From Leuctra nigra (lineage: Eukaryota > Arthropoda > Insecta > Plecoptera > Leuctridae), in assembly GCA_934045905.1 (NCBI GenBank), contig OW203762.1:22476345-22540344 (forward strand): DNA of 64,000 bases, written 5' to 3'. The notes below the pieces were generated by a model, which did not search any database, had not been told where the DNA came from, and worked only from the letters and a program-made list of their open reading frames with translations. The position numbers were made by a program, and so were the translations under genes. Numbering within the stretch: position 1 is the stretch's first letter; each line of letters starts with the position of its first letter. This document shows positions 41,101-53,656 of the stretch, piece by piece.

Positions 41101-42515
41101 ACCTTTGAGTCTGGGAATAAACGTATAGGTTGGTTGGAGGTATTTTTTCTAAGAAGGTCACCTTAAGAAATATACTACACAAACTCTCACATTTTATTAA
41201 ATTGAAGGGTTCTAATGTTTTGACGAGCGTGGACAATTACCTACAGAACGTTCTACAAGGAATTTGCAACAGCGAAAAATCTATTTCCCATTTAGAATTC
41301 CTAGTTTCCACACTAATTTTGGCTAGTTTTCTGACACAAAAACCTCTTCCTCACCTCATAACAATAGATGACCAAAGAAAATCCACATTTCTGAGGTGTA
41401 TACAGTATTTTATTGGCGTTTGTATTTTGGCATTTGCCCTCAGGCGCTGAAAGGTCCTTGTAGAACTAACTGTAGACACTGTAAATAATAAATATCTAAA
41501 ACTAACATAATTACACGAATACGAATAACTAAATTACTTTTAGACCTACAGTCAATGAATAAAATGTGTCGAGTTGGAAATGTGTTGATGGTATCGCCAG
41601 GTGTTACGTGTCTAAGCGCATACTGTTGAGTGTAACCCGACCACTATGCATTATTACAATGTCAACTCTGCAATCCAGATGTGACGGTATTTTATACGTT
41701 TATCCAGGCATTCTTGCCGAGGCAATCTCTCGCAGTCCAGCCATTCATCATCCGATTATAGCATATTGATTGATTGATCGCCGCGCCATTGATTTTTAAA
41801 ACTTATCACATTTTATTGGCGTTTGATTTAGCGTGAAAAAAGCATGAAGTTCGGGTTTTATGTAATCTTTGTTGGCACTCGCCCATCTTCTTTTTATAGT
41901 TGTCTTTCTTTCATTGACGTGCAAACAAATTAGGTTGAAATTACGGCCCTGTTTGTCATCATCTTTTTCAACTAAAATTGCGTCTCAATGTTGACTCGGG
42001 GTGTGTACTTGTTTTATGATGTGGCTATAAAATTCAATGAACCAACACAACGGTATTGTATTATAGCTCCTAGTTATCAAAGTTGACTTACGTTTTACGT
42101 TAGAGTTGCTGTTGACAATTAGTTGCTTTTCGGCAACAATTTGTTTTCAGCGAAGTTCTAATTAATTAATCCCTGATTAGCTATTGAAATGCGTGCGTTA
42201 CTTCGTTTCCATGGCTACGGTAAAGACGTCTTGCTAAACATCCAATTAGGATCCACAATGTTCTCGTTTGAAGATAATGAGTGTCGTCAACCTACACACA
42301 CGCTTGTGTCAAAGATTTACCTATTCAAATATTAGCGAGGGAACGCATACGTTGGGAAATTCGTCAACAACAAACGTTTACAATTTGACATTTCCAGTGG
42401 TGGCGTGAACTGATTTCATCAGTGATGATCCCCTACTGCGAATCACATCTTAACACGAATGCTTGTCACTCATCTTCAATAAACAAGCCGGGGTTTTAAA
42501 TAAACTTACAAAAAC
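38166..42515. other. Non-coding stretch
   Basis: I see no supportable exon; the frame at 41130-41450 lacks codon bias. Two box B-like words (GGTTCGATTC near 40151, GGTTCGAGGC near 40267) hint at old tRNA-derived repeats. If the gene starting at 35217 continues rightward, this is part of its first intron. Confidence 0.4.
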
Positions 42516-42519
42516 ATAC

Positions 42520-42730
42520 GTTTTATGTTCACTGTGAAGCAATCTGGCTCAGGCTTCACGCCGAAGGTCCTGGGTTCGTTCTTCCCATGAATGTTGCGTA
42601 AATGTTACTTTAAAACCATTGGTCCTTCCTGACTGAGCTTTTTCGTAATTGTATCTCCCTCAGTCAGTAGTGGCAAATGCTGGTACGTTTCCCTACTAAT
42701 AGGTCACGACCGCCTCCTTTCCGTCCCCTG
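42520..42730. mobile_element. SINE-like repeat, copy C
   Basis: A tRNA-like head with box B-like GGGTTCGTTC (near 42572) is followed by the GGCAAATGCTGGTACGTTTCC and TCACGACCGCCTCCTTTCC blocks shared with copies B and D. The usual CATCATCAT/CGTCGCC tail is absent, so it is truncated. Confidence 0.5.
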
Positions 42731-42734
42731 GAAG

Positions 42735-45015
42735 TATCTAATTTTTTATTTACTTTGTTTGAGAACTCTTTCCGACCGAGAATTCATTTAACTGGTTTGA
42801 CCTATCGGATACTGAAAGGAAAGTTTCTAAAGATTTCCGACTGAGTAAACCTTGTTTCTCCTGTTCATCAGAGATGAAATAATCGATTCTAGTGTTCTTC
42901 AGGAAAGGTTCACGTGTTAAATCAATATTTTTCACGTGCATCTGAGCATGCAAGGTGTAACAGCCGGCATCGATGAGTCAGCTGGAAGATATTTACATAT
43001 TCATAAACGTCGACTGCAATAATCTCTCGCAAATCCGACGCCGAGCGAATATAATTACTCGCCTACGTCGGGGATGTGATTTAGTTCCCATTTCCTCTTT
43101 AACACACGGTTCTATATTTAACCGGTGTTCAATAATAACCGGCGACTTCGGGCGAAATTGCAGCGCTGCAAGGTGATTGAACAGTCGGACATTTCAGCGC
43201 CTGGCGCCGGAAATGAGGCAGAGCGTCGCTACATGACCTCTTTCACGGCGTCGGCGTCGTTTTGCGACGATTAGGGATCAAGTAGCCTTTCAGCGTGCAG
43301 ATAAAACTGGATGTTGTTAAAATAAAAATAAACTGATTTGATTTTTATTTGCATTCAATGAAGCCTGATGGATCTAAGATTGGTTTTGGCACGAATTCCC
43401 ACGCAGTTTGCTAGCTAAGCGTCATCGTTTCACGTTATTTGTAAATGTATTCTCTTGATCAATGGTCGCATGCTTAAAGTCGACTATTAATTGACCTTTA
43501 TTATGTCGTGGTTATAGAAAAGCATTCGAGATAAACGGGTTCATTCTTATTTCTTAATATTATGACGAAACAGAATTCGGTTAGCTTTGATTTTATACTA
43601 ATATCACATGATTTATTAGATCGTTTGTTTGTCGAGGTCTGATCAACAAACCGATTGGTAAGTCAGTGGAGTGGGTGCATTGTCGAACGACAATGAATTA
43701 AGTCGTTCATTGTTGTGATGTTTGTTGAGGATACAGGTTTCGCTATTCGAGTTTTATTGGCTTCTTGGTTTAAATTGCTTGTCCTTGAACGTTGACCACA
43801 AACTTGTCAACACTCTAAATGATCTAATGTTTATGTAACCAATGCTTAATGATGCGTGTAAGGTCTTTATTGATCAACGCTTTGAATATTAGGTAAACGC
43901 AATGGTTTTTTTCTTGGTGTTATTTTTAGTTTCGCAACTAAACTAAGTGTCGGTATTAATATTTTAATATTTTATTAATGACACTCTATACCATGAGAGA
44001 AGGATAACAGAACAGAATACACACAAAAAGCTCAATTTTATTGTAATTTTTATGCGTTTTTGCTGCAGCTTGTTACTAAAAGGCAAATAAACGTAATCAA
44101 CAATGTTGTCTCTTTAGTTGTAAAAACTCATATTTTGTCAAAGAAATGGAACCTTTTTGTGTGTATTCTATTCCCCTCCTCCCATGGCACATTTATAGTA
44201 TTGACGCGATGAAACACGTACATTTATTTTATTTGTGTCCTTATCACCTCTATACACCATCCCTCCAAAATAGCACGCTATCTGTCCCAGGTGTTCACAA
44301 ACACAAAACCAATCGCACGAATCGGCTGTCTAACTTGATGTCTCCTCAAGAAACACCGGCGCGTTCCATTCCGAGATAAGTCGGTGGTGTCAATGTCACT
44401 CCCATCAGTAGCAAAACACGCCTTGAGCGCACTCGCCAGTGATAGGTAGCGGCCGAGTGAGTGCCAGGGATGGAGAAGCCTCACATTGTGTTTTCATCGA
44501 CTAGTCTCTCTAATCGGATCACTATCAGCCCTCTACGAAACCTCCAGCAATGCCCCCGGAGAAGAAGGAACCTTGCCGACCTATTTATACGATTCTCAAT
44601 TCGCACGCCATCCCGGGAATTGGATAACGGAGTCGATCCTTGATGTGATTGATTAAAAGTTCCCTTTGGAAATGTAATCGGGGGTAAAGAAAACGCACAG
44701 TGTAATTGACGTTTTTATAAAGTATGCTTGTTTGTTAACTTTAAAAGGCAGCTGCTTCTCATCTAATTGTGACCATATTATAAAATTAACTGATGAATAT
44801 ACGACATACAAAAGAAGTTTGGAATGTGACTAGTTTAAAGTTGCAAACAAACTAATTACTACTTGAACTCAGTAATGAGGCTAATTGGTATTAATCTAGT
44901 ATTAATTGCTTGCGCTTAACTCGCTTAAGGACCAATTATCCTACATAATCAGACGCATCAGTATAAGCATTACATAGTATATTGATTTTTAAATATTAGA
45001 TGCATGTATTCACTA
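42735..45015. other. Non-coding stretch
   Basis: It contains a GC-rich patch at 43190-43275 of the GCGTCGGCGTCG type seen in other islands. No exon can be supported. Confidence 0.4.
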
Positions 45016-45019
45016 TTGT

Positions 45020-45501
45020 ATAAAATGTTTTATTATGTAACTCGAAAGTCGCCGTATAAATAGGTACATCATTTTTGTGCATTCAAATCTGCCGCCATTT
45101 AACCTTACCGTCTGAGCCAGCGAGAAGGGTTTTACGTATTTTGTACGTGCCGTGCCGTTGTGCGCTGCGAAATAATGTGATTGAGAACTGAGAAGTGCAA
45201 GTTGTGGCCGTGGGTTTTTGTATGAGTGCAAGAAATGACGTCAAAATCAAGTTCTGTTTTGTGATACCTTTTTCTTATTTACACTGTGTGATAAGCCACT
45301 GCTATAAAACTCTGTATCTTCACCTTCAATTTCATTTTGCATTATTTCAAGTACTACCGGAAGGTTATTCTACCTACAATAGACTTGAACTCCCTTATCA
45401 AACATAACCTATATTGAAGTGCTGTCAGTCAACAGTCCGCAAACAGCAGTCAAGTTAATTCGATACAAATAGGGGTGTAATACCTACCTACGTAATTATA
45501 A
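45020..45501 (+). promoter_or_regulatory. Putative promoter and 5' leader of the RNF14-like gene
   Basis: It contains CGTGCCGTGCCGTTG at 45146-45160, identical to a motif in the divergent promoter at 35 kb, and an arthropod initiator-like TCAGT at 45425-45429. The transcription start is not determinable by eye. Confidence 0.35.
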
Positions 45502-47034
45502 ATGACTGAAGTAATGTCACGCCAGGAAGATGAAATTAGTGTGTTGGAGAGTATTTTTAACGATGAAGAAATTCTGCGAACGAAAGAACATGGTGCATCA
45601 GCTGGTCAGTTTTGTGCCCAGATCGAACTACCAGCGAACTTTCGTATTGTATACAAATCAAATGAAAGTGGATTGATAACCCTTCCGACATTGACCTATC
45701 TACCTCCGATAGTTTTACACTACAATCTGCCTGACGACTACCCGCTTAATCCGAATTCACCGCCGACATTTACGCTTACCTGTCAATGGTTGACGAGAGA
45801 GCAACTGAGCAAACTTTGTAAACATCTCGACAAGTTGTGGAAAGACAGTCAAGTGGACGACGCGCAAGGTACCGAAATTCTTTACATTTGGGCACAGTTT
45901 CTTAAAGATGAATCCTTGTCTTTCCTAGAATTTTCGAAGAATAATACACTCGATATTACCCTAATTGAACGAGCGTACATATGTAATAGAGTTCAACCAA
46001 CTCCTGCAACCGAGAAGACGTCTGCATCTACGGCCCATCAGAGTGTGACGGCAAAAAGCAAGAATCTGGAGACCTCAAACAAAGCTGCAATAATATCTAG
46101 GCAACGGTCTTGTGAGCTTGATTGCCGTGCTGTGACTGATCCAATCAATAATCTCTCTCTAACCGATTGTTTGATCGAATACAACGATAAGAAGTCTACA
46201 AATGTGTTCCGAAAACAGTTTCACATGTGTAATATTTGTTGCTTGAGTCGACAAGGTTCTCACTGTTCGAGATTCGTGCCATGTAATCACGTATTCTGCG
46301 AAGAATGCACGAGATCGTACTTCACTGTAAACATCGCCGATGGAAAAGTACTGAACATTTCCTGTCCCGAGAGTAAATGTAACTCGGAAGCCACATTCAA
46401 TCAAATCAAAGCGCTCATCAGCCCGGAATTATTTGCGAAATATGACGCTATGCTCCTTGAAGCTACTCTTACTTCATTAGGCGATATTGTTATTTGTCCC
46501 CGACCTGGTTGTCAGTACACCGTCACTCGGGAAGGGGAAGAGAAGTTAGCCACCTGCTTCCAATGTCGGTACACGTTCTGCATCGACTGTCGAATGGTCT
46601 TTCACGGAATCGAGCCTTGTCGTTTCAAGTCGGGCGAGGAACAGCGTCTAATCAAAGAGTACAGCGAAGGTACCGAAGAAGAACGCCTGATTTTGGAGAA
46701 ACGCTACAGCAAGAAACGTCTGGAGACGTTAATCCAGACGTCGTTGACCAACTCGTGGCTTACGGACAACAGCAAGCCGTGCCCGCACTGCAACGTTGCT
46801 ATTCAGAAGTCGCACGGATGTAACAAGATTACTTGCTGGAAGTGCGGGACTCACTTCTGTTGGATATGCGCGAACCGACTCGACGCCAACTTTCCGTATC
46901 TTCATTTCAGTCAAACCACGTCTCCATGTTATCAACTGCTCTTCCATGGTGTCGAGGAGGGAGATTCTGATGAGGAGGGGGTTGGGGCAGAAGAGGAGGA
47001 GGAGGAGGAGGAGGAATTCGTTGAATTTGTTTAA
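45502..47034 (+). CDS. RNF14: RNF14-like RBR E3 ubiquitin ligase (510 aa, intronless)
   Basis: A single open frame carries the full RNF14 plan. An RWD domain lies at about residues 8-150 (it includes LPPIVLHYNLPDDYPLN). RING1 at 243-293 has all eight ligands (C243, C246, C261, H263, C266, C269, C288, C293). A BRcat/IBR region lies at about 325-400, and the Rcat domain at about 429-480 has the HGCNKITCWKCG core. By homology with other RBR enzymes the catalytic thioester Cys is C440 in HGCNK. The tail is acidic with a Glu run from GAG repeats. Human RNF14 is a 474-residue E3 that binds the androgen receptor and acts in response to stalled ribosomes and RNA-protein crosslinks. The first Met is used here; Met5 also fits family N-termini. 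The gene has no introns and no obvious poly(A) tract, so it is either ancestrally intronless or an old retrocopy; the intact ligands suggest it is functional. Confidence 0.95.
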   Translation: MTEVMSRQEDEISVLESIFNDEEILRTKEHGASAGQFCAQIELPANFRIVYKSNESGLITLPTLTYLPPIVLHYNLPDDYPLNPNSPPTFTLTCQWLTREQLSKLCKHLDKLWKDSQVDDAQGTEILYIWAQFLKDESLSFLEFSKNNTLDITLIERAYICNRVQPTPATEKTSASTAHQSVTAKSKNLETSNKAAIISRQRSCELDCRAVTDPINNLSLTDCLIEYNDKKSTNVFRKQFHMCNICCLSRQGSHCSRFVPCNHVFCEECTRSYFTVNIADGKVLNISCPESKCNSEATFNQIKALISPELFAKYDAMLLEATLTSLGDIVICPRPGCQYTVTREGEEKLATCFQCRYTFCIDCRMVFHGIEPCRFKSGEEQRLIKEYSEGTEEERLILEKRYSKKRLETLIQTSLTNSWLTDNSKPCPHCNVAIQKSHGCNKITCWKCGTHFCWICANRLDANFPYLHFSQTTSPCYQLLFHGVEEGDSDEEGVGAEEEEEEEEEFVEFV

Positions 47035-47057
47035 GTTCCCTCCTTATCTTTATTGTG

Positions 47058-47063
47058 ATTAAA
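47058..47063 (+). terminator. Candidate poly(A) signal of the RNF14-like gene
   Basis: ATTAAA, a common variant signal, lies 24 nt past the stop codon. A canonical AATAAA occurs much further on, near 47968. Confidence 0.4.
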
Positions 47064-47069
47064 AATACC

Positions 47070-50000
47070 TATAAACTGTAAATTCTTACATGTTATCATC
47101 AGAAACAATTATTTATAAATTAGTACGTAGGTAGATTAATTGGCAAGGTAGTAATAATGATTTTGTATACACCATTTGATTTAGGAGTTTGGATACCAAT
47201 TAATTTCGAAGCCAAGGTCCAATCAATTCGATATTGAGCATATTTGAAAGGTGAAATACATGTGTTTACTCCTGTTTGTTCAATTAGAGACAAAAAGTAA
47301 TTGGGGTTTTTGTTATTGTTCTGTGATAGCATTATCACAATATTTTAATTTCTAATCTTGTCTTTTTTCTAGTCACTACTCCCTCTACCATGGCAGAAGG
47401 GTAAAGAATCTAATTAATCGGGTACTCTTGGGGTATTTGTACCTACTTTTTAAGTTGTCAAAGGTTGACTTTTAAGCAAACTCACTCAAGAAATGGATCC
47501 CATTTCTGTAGATCCTATTCCCCTTCTCTCATGGTACGTTAGGTCTTTGTTTCAAACTGATGAGACCTGCCAATCGGGGTGTTAATAATTTACATCTCTG
47601 ATTGGTTTTTGAGTCATGTTAGTAACGAAGATTGGGATAAAGTTGTCAGCGACTTCCTATATGATGAGGACTAATTTGATATCTCCATCACTACTTACTC
47701 AAAATGTGTGATTTTTATCTTCACTTGGAAGTTCTTTATACGGAATACTATTAGGGATCTATGCTCAACATAAAAAAACCACTTTTACCTGGCTCTAGGT
47801 ATTAGTAAATATTATTGCCTTAATGTAAATAGACAGGTATTGTGTGTATGTAGTGATAGCATTATAATTAACATATTTAATAACTCTGGTGTATAGTTGT
47901 GAACAGCCTTGAAGATGCAGATTTGCAGAATTTTAAATAATTATTGGCAATAATGTAATAAGCAAAAAATAAATTATTTTGGATAAATGCTGGGTTGTTT
48001 ATTAATAATTAAAACTTTGTTTCCACTTTTGATGGTGTTGAACATTGAACTGTTGTGCGACTAGCTTGAATGACGATGGACAAAATATAATGAAGGCAGT
48101 CCTATGCTCATTAGTAGGTTAAGGTGCTGCAAGGGATAACCCTAATTTTGTCTTTCATCTAATCATGATTAAAATTTGAGATCAATTGGTTTACGGGTTT
48201 GGTCTCCAATCGTATCGCAAATTTCATCGTTTTACGCGGTTTTGTTGAATAACCGGCGCCTAATTAACGATGCAATAAGCAAAAATTAAAAAGGGCTACT
48301 AATATACAATCAGACTGATCATGTGAACATACTGTAAAAGTTACACTCACTTATGAAACATTTTTTCTCTCAATTTTCTAAAACGGCCGAGCGCTAGTAT
48401 CACCTTAACGACACAAATCTTCACGGTTTTCAACAAAGCTATTTTTAAGTTTTATTTACTTAATAATTTTTAAAAATCAAGGGCTTGCGTACAGTTCAAA
48501 TTTGGTAATGGAACAAATGCGACTGATAAAATCGTACTTAAACGTCTTAATGACTAACCAGTAAAGTGAAATTGCAAGCACTCGTCTCTTTAGATTTTTT
48601 AAAATGTGAAAACAAAACAAGAAAGAATGCTTTTTAAATCCGTGGACGATCTCAGTTTTTTAGGGATGATATTGTTTCAGAAAATGTTTTTAAAATTTGG
48701 TTTTTGAAATATTTGTATTATGCAGAGTTTTGTCATTTTGACTTCTAGCAACTTATAACTACATGAATAGGTAATATTTCCAAGATTTTGTAATATCTTT
48801 GATATTTTTCTTTGGTGGGTCAACCAAAAATATATGATCTTTTACGACGTTCTTTATCTCTGACAAAGCTACACGGAACGCCACACAGATGGCGTGAATT
48901 GCAGTAATCGTCGCCGCCGTCGCGAGATGGCAGCACCTACTCCTCCGCCGACGCCACTCCAGAGATCCTGGGTCGAGCTCGGTTCCGGGGCATTTCGCAC
49001 AGATGTCCCCATCCCTACTTTCCACCATCACGTTTTACCTTCACTCCAGTCCCCGGGAAAATACTTAAATTAAATTTGCAACCTATGTCACTGTCTCATT
49101 CGTGCAAAACCCTTGCAGCACAATTCTGTGCCTTGCTCACATCTACCCACTACACTGCCAGCCTCAATTTCAGAAAACATTATGTGAAACTGCTTTTTCA
49201 TCACACTTCAAACTAAAGAGCGAAAACGTACGGCTTCATCATGTGTATGCCTGACTTTTGTCATATTTGAGACTCTATGCGATGGGCGATTTAAAACATT
49301 TGGACATCTTCCATGCCTCACCCCAGATAAATCGATAGGTCACCTATACTATACTGTCTCCACCAAATAATAGCTGGCAAGAAGTGCATTCCATTTCTTC
49401 TCTTTATGCTTCACATTTTTGACTTATTGCAGACTGAAAGTCTAGCGCACAATGGACACTGGGGGAAAGTCGATCGACTTAGATAAAACTTTTGCTTCCG
49501 CATGGGTAATGGCGTATTGGCGAACCGAATGGAAATAAATTTCGAATGGTGGAAATCGCGAGTTCGAATTTCAGGGAATCGGTAAATGGTTCGAAACCCG
49601 CTTCGATGAAGAGATACGACTTTATCTTTGTGTTATTAATTTATTTCTTATGCTGAATGGAGGGAGATATAGTGTGTTTCCTTACTCGCTTGCTATTCAA
49701 ATAGAAACGGGTCTATACCCTAAAGCTCGCTTTAATTTTCCCGTCGGTGGATTCAGAAGAAATAGTAATTGTAAACGCCGTGTACACCTACTTCAATGTC
49801 TTCATTTACAGCTAAAACAACAGTGTTAATAATGTTCCTGGCATTAATTCGTCTGAAATTTAAGTGCGCGAAAGAAGATTCTATCCAGGAGATCGGAAGG
49901 AACTGTGGATTCTGCAGCATTTGTTTTTTTTATTTATGTGTCTTACAGAGCGCTGTAATGGTATTACAGCTGAAATTTTATACAGTGGACACTTAGCTCA

Positions 50001-50255
50001 TCCCATCCTTTTTTAGTGTTATTGGTCTGGTCCGTGGAGAGAGAATAATGTTTCTAGATCCTGTAATAATGTCCGTCTGGCTATATAATGGAGGTATTGA
50101 TGGGCATAAAATCATCTGCATAGGCTGTGAGATTTACTACATTTATTTCTCAAATCATTCTGGGATTATGCCCGAGAAAGTTCAACCTTGATGAGAGTTG
50201 TGGTCTAACGAAAAGTTAAAATGAAAGATGAAAACCAATTCCACCAAATACAACA
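47070..50255. other. Non-coding stretch with one small proline-rich frame
   Basis: AT-rich with no recognisable gene. At 48927-49073 (+) a 48-codon frame starts MAAPTPPPTPLQRSW with a reasonable start context (GCGAGATGG), in a GC-rich patch. The opposite strand (48759-49031) is also open. I cannot choose between a small ORF, an alternative first exon and a repeat fragment. Confidence 0.3.
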
Positions 50256-50261
50256 TTAAGA

Positions 50262-50680
50262 GAGGAGACGCTTTTGTAACGCATTGATAAGCGAGTCTTC
50301 GTGTTGCATTGCATGTGAATTAAAATGCGTGTGCAAGTTGCTGTTCTATACGGACATTGGAAAGCCGGAAGACAGTCTCTAGACGACAACATTCGTTAAA
50401 GGGGCAGGGACAATTTATTTCTTTGAATATATTTGAGATGATCGATGGCAATTGTCAAACTCCCAATGACGATGCAAAACTTGAAGCTGTCAGTCAGTTT
50501 AAATTTTCAACTACAAGATCTTATTCACGAGATCGTTCTTATAATATTTAGTATGTGCGCAAAATTTCAGATCAATTGGTTGTGCAGTTTGACCTGGGAA
50601 GTACAGGCAAACACACAAAAAAAAAACACAGAGAGAAGGTGCCATGAGAGTACCGTAATAACGCTTGCTTAACACAATAT
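50262..50680. mobile_element. Possible transposon copy related to one nested near 37-38 kb
   Basis: It starts with GACGC...TAACGCATTGATAAGCGAG, resembling TAACGCGTTGATGAGCGAG at 37067. It has the same order of features toward its end: a CAAAATTT / GATC...GGT motif, then AACACACAAAAAAAAAACACAGAG. Similarity is patchy, so this is a weak family assignment. Confidence 0.28.
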
Positions 50681-50689
50681 AATCCCATT

Positions 50690-51980
50690 TTGAAAGTATT
50701 CAACACCTTACAGCCTCGCTTAAAAACTATTTTTGCAACTATTTTGTATTTATTCTGAGAATTATCAGAATTTAACTACCAACACCATTTCCAAATGTAT
50801 ATTGAGGTACCATAACTCACCTTATTGCAATAATGTGACAACCTATGACCTTCTAAGAGCCATCCATAAAGACACCTCATCTCCTCGACGTCTTTTTCAA
50901 CCACCGTCGCTTCCGCACATGACGATGATGATGACAGCGACGCCTAGCGCCATTCTCAGCGACGCCTCACTTCACTAAATTAACTCAGCCCGTTTCTTAT
51001 GTCCACAAACGAGGGCTCTCTCCATGGTTGAAGTTGAGCTACTATTTGTGAGCTACACACATTTTTGTTTGCATTTGAAGAGGCGAGGCACCCCCTGCAG
51101 TTTCGGACTCTCTCTGGGCACTAATACTTGTACAGTGGCACGTAAACTTTGGACGTCTGTTAAACAGTGTTTCTAAGCTAGTTGGAAAGTTTCTGCCCGC
51201 AAAATGTTCCACTCTGGAGATAAATTTAGCATCCTCAAAATATAGAACTTGGGTTTAAGTGAGCTAAACCAAGAATGATTGTTTGCACACCCGTAAATGG
51301 TTAAACATTTACAAAGGTTCAGAGTTGGAAACTATTTTCGAATTGTAATTGCTCCAAACGCGAAGTTGACTGAAATTGCTTTTGCGACTGAAAACATAAA
51401 CGAATTGTTTTCTTAGCTCTGAGTTGCTTACCTTCATTGGCGAATCATGTTTCCTAATTAGTGGAAATTGAGCACACCAATTGTAATTAGATTTTCGCGT
51501 CTGTTGTTTGTTTTCAGCTACCGAAATAAATATCTAGTGGAGCGGTCGCTCCACCCAGCCAAGTCGTACTATACACTCACAGTCACTCAACATACCGTAA
51601 ATGCCTAATAAACTGAGGAGCAGACCAAACACTTTTACTGTAAGCAACAACATGGCATTTTCGGCCTACTGGATCTCAAAATTGGTAAATCTCACATTGT
51701 TGCGAAATATCTTAATTTCGAGCTATGGCCCACCCCACTACATATACCAAATTTGGGAACAATAGGTTATGCCATTTGCGCGCTAGAGGACCGAGAAAAC
51801 AGTGAAATTACACCACTTTCTGATTCTGAAGATGATGATGATTCTGATGATATCACGAAACGTCGCTATCACCGCCACAGCCTAAACGGCTGAACCGATC
51901 GACCTGAAATTTTTACCACATGTGCACTTTTGGCGTCTGAGGTGCCTTTTTATAAAACCAACCGGAAGCCGCCATTTTGA
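50690..51980. other. Non-coding stretch
   Basis: I see no supportable exon. An acidic Ser/Asp frame (SDSEDDDDSDD) near 51822-51858 could be a fragment of a transposase N-terminus but is too short to call. Short GATGATGAT runs occur near 50923 and 51831. Confidence 0.35.
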
Positions 51981-51982
51981 AA

Positions 51983-52700
51983 CCGGAAGTGACGTCATAA
52001 CTCAAAAACGTCTGGACCGATTAGAACGAAATTAGCGCCATTCGATTTAGATGGTCATCTATATGAAGTATCAATAAAAAAAATATTATTTTCTTATTTT
52101 CTAAACCGGAAGTGACGTCATAAATACGCAATATTTAACTTATTTCAACAAATTATACTTAAAATACGTACATAATTAACTTACATTGTAACATAGACAA
52201 TACAATTTATATATTCAAGGTAGCAGTGTTCTCGGCCGCCATTCCTGAAACCGGAAGTGACGTCATATATCTAAAACGCCTGTACCGATTGCAACTGAAC
52301 TAGCTCCTGCGTATTCATTCTGCTATTTATTTGAAAAATCAATTGTGAAAAATGAATAAATAAATTAATGGTACCGGAAATGGCGGCAGGAACCACTAAA
52401 TGAAACCGGAAGTGACGTCATATATTACAAACGGCATGACCGATTTTACGGAAATATAGGGATTAGGAATTCAGATGGTCGTTCATGAAGGTATCAACTA
52501 GATAAAACTAGATTGTTTTCTTATTACCTATACCGGAATTCGGCCGCTATTTCAAAACCGGAAGTGACGTCATGTATCGAAAACGGCTGGATCGATTATA
52601 ACGAAACTTAAGCTATTCTTCTTGGATAATCATTTTCATCTTATACCAAACGCAACTTTTCATAGTAACCAAATCGGTTGAGGCGTATTTTTTTAAAGAA
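51983..52700. repeat. Decayed ~150-bp tandem repeat with a conserved ETS/CRE-like core
   Basis: Five copies of exactly CCGGAAGTGACGTCAT occur at 51983, 52106, 52251, 52406 and 52558, spaced 123-155 bp. After most cores comes a diverged AAAACG-CTG-ACCGATT-AACGAAA block, so these are old tandem copies. The unit boundaries are not sharp. Confidence 0.75.
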
Positions 52701-52761
52701 ATTAGTCCCTGCTCGGACATGTGCTACAAGCTGTATGAATAAACTAACAAAAGAAGTGATA

Positions 52762-52991
52762 TCCCAGAAAAAACACTCCGTGTAAAAATACCAGCCAAGT
52801 CTCTTTAACTATAAAAAAAATAGAAGAAATCTAAAAATTCAGCACTGAAAAGGAGTGATATCAAAAAAGGAGCCAAGTCAACGAATTTTCCAAATTTTAA
52901 TCGTACCATTGAAATAAAAATATCAACCCCCGAGAAATACTTAAAAAAAGGACTTGGCGCATCGTTTTTTTAAAGACATTTTTCTATTCTT
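52762..52991 (+). repeat. Left terminal inverted repeat
   Basis: Reverse-complement partner of 53657-53887. It includes GGAGTGATATCAAAAAAGG and TATCAACCCCCGAGAAATAC, both found inverted in the right arm. Confidence 0.85.
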
Positions 52992-53656
52992 AAGCTTATG
53001 CCACTCACATACTACGTAGTTCAGAAATGCCTAGAAAAATTGGGACAAAACTTTCAAATTAAATATTGAACATTCTGTAAAATATTTTAAATTTAAATAT
53101 AAGTACGCAAAGAAACATAGCATTGTCTTACAAGCAATAAATACAGAACAGTTGTGTTTGTGATTGGTAGGTACCTATAGTTTTGTGGGTACATCAACAT
53201 ACCTACTACAGCATTATACTTTGAACCTTCTCGCCGTGTAATTAATTGCTAATAATTAACATTTTATACCAAAAAAATTCATAAATTACATAACGTATTA
53301 CTTTAGATAAAAATCTAGTCAGTAATTATTTGAGCAGCATGGCTCAGTGCACTAGTCACTTATACAAATCTCATTGACGGCCTTCTTGTAATGAGCGCTT
53401 TCCCTATTTCCCTCAGTCACGATATTGAGAAGTATGATTGATTAATATGACCCTAGAAATAGTGGCAATAACGAATAGACTAGGCCGCTTCCGTTTATTC
53501 GTTATTCGTTTATCCGTTTATTTCCTCTGAATATTGACAAAATACCAAAACTGCCAGTAGGTAAGAGTACTAGTTATATTAAAACGTAGTATGATTCGTC
53601 GATAATGAATGTGATATACTCAGGAAAATATACTTGTAGAGTTCTTCCTATACTTT

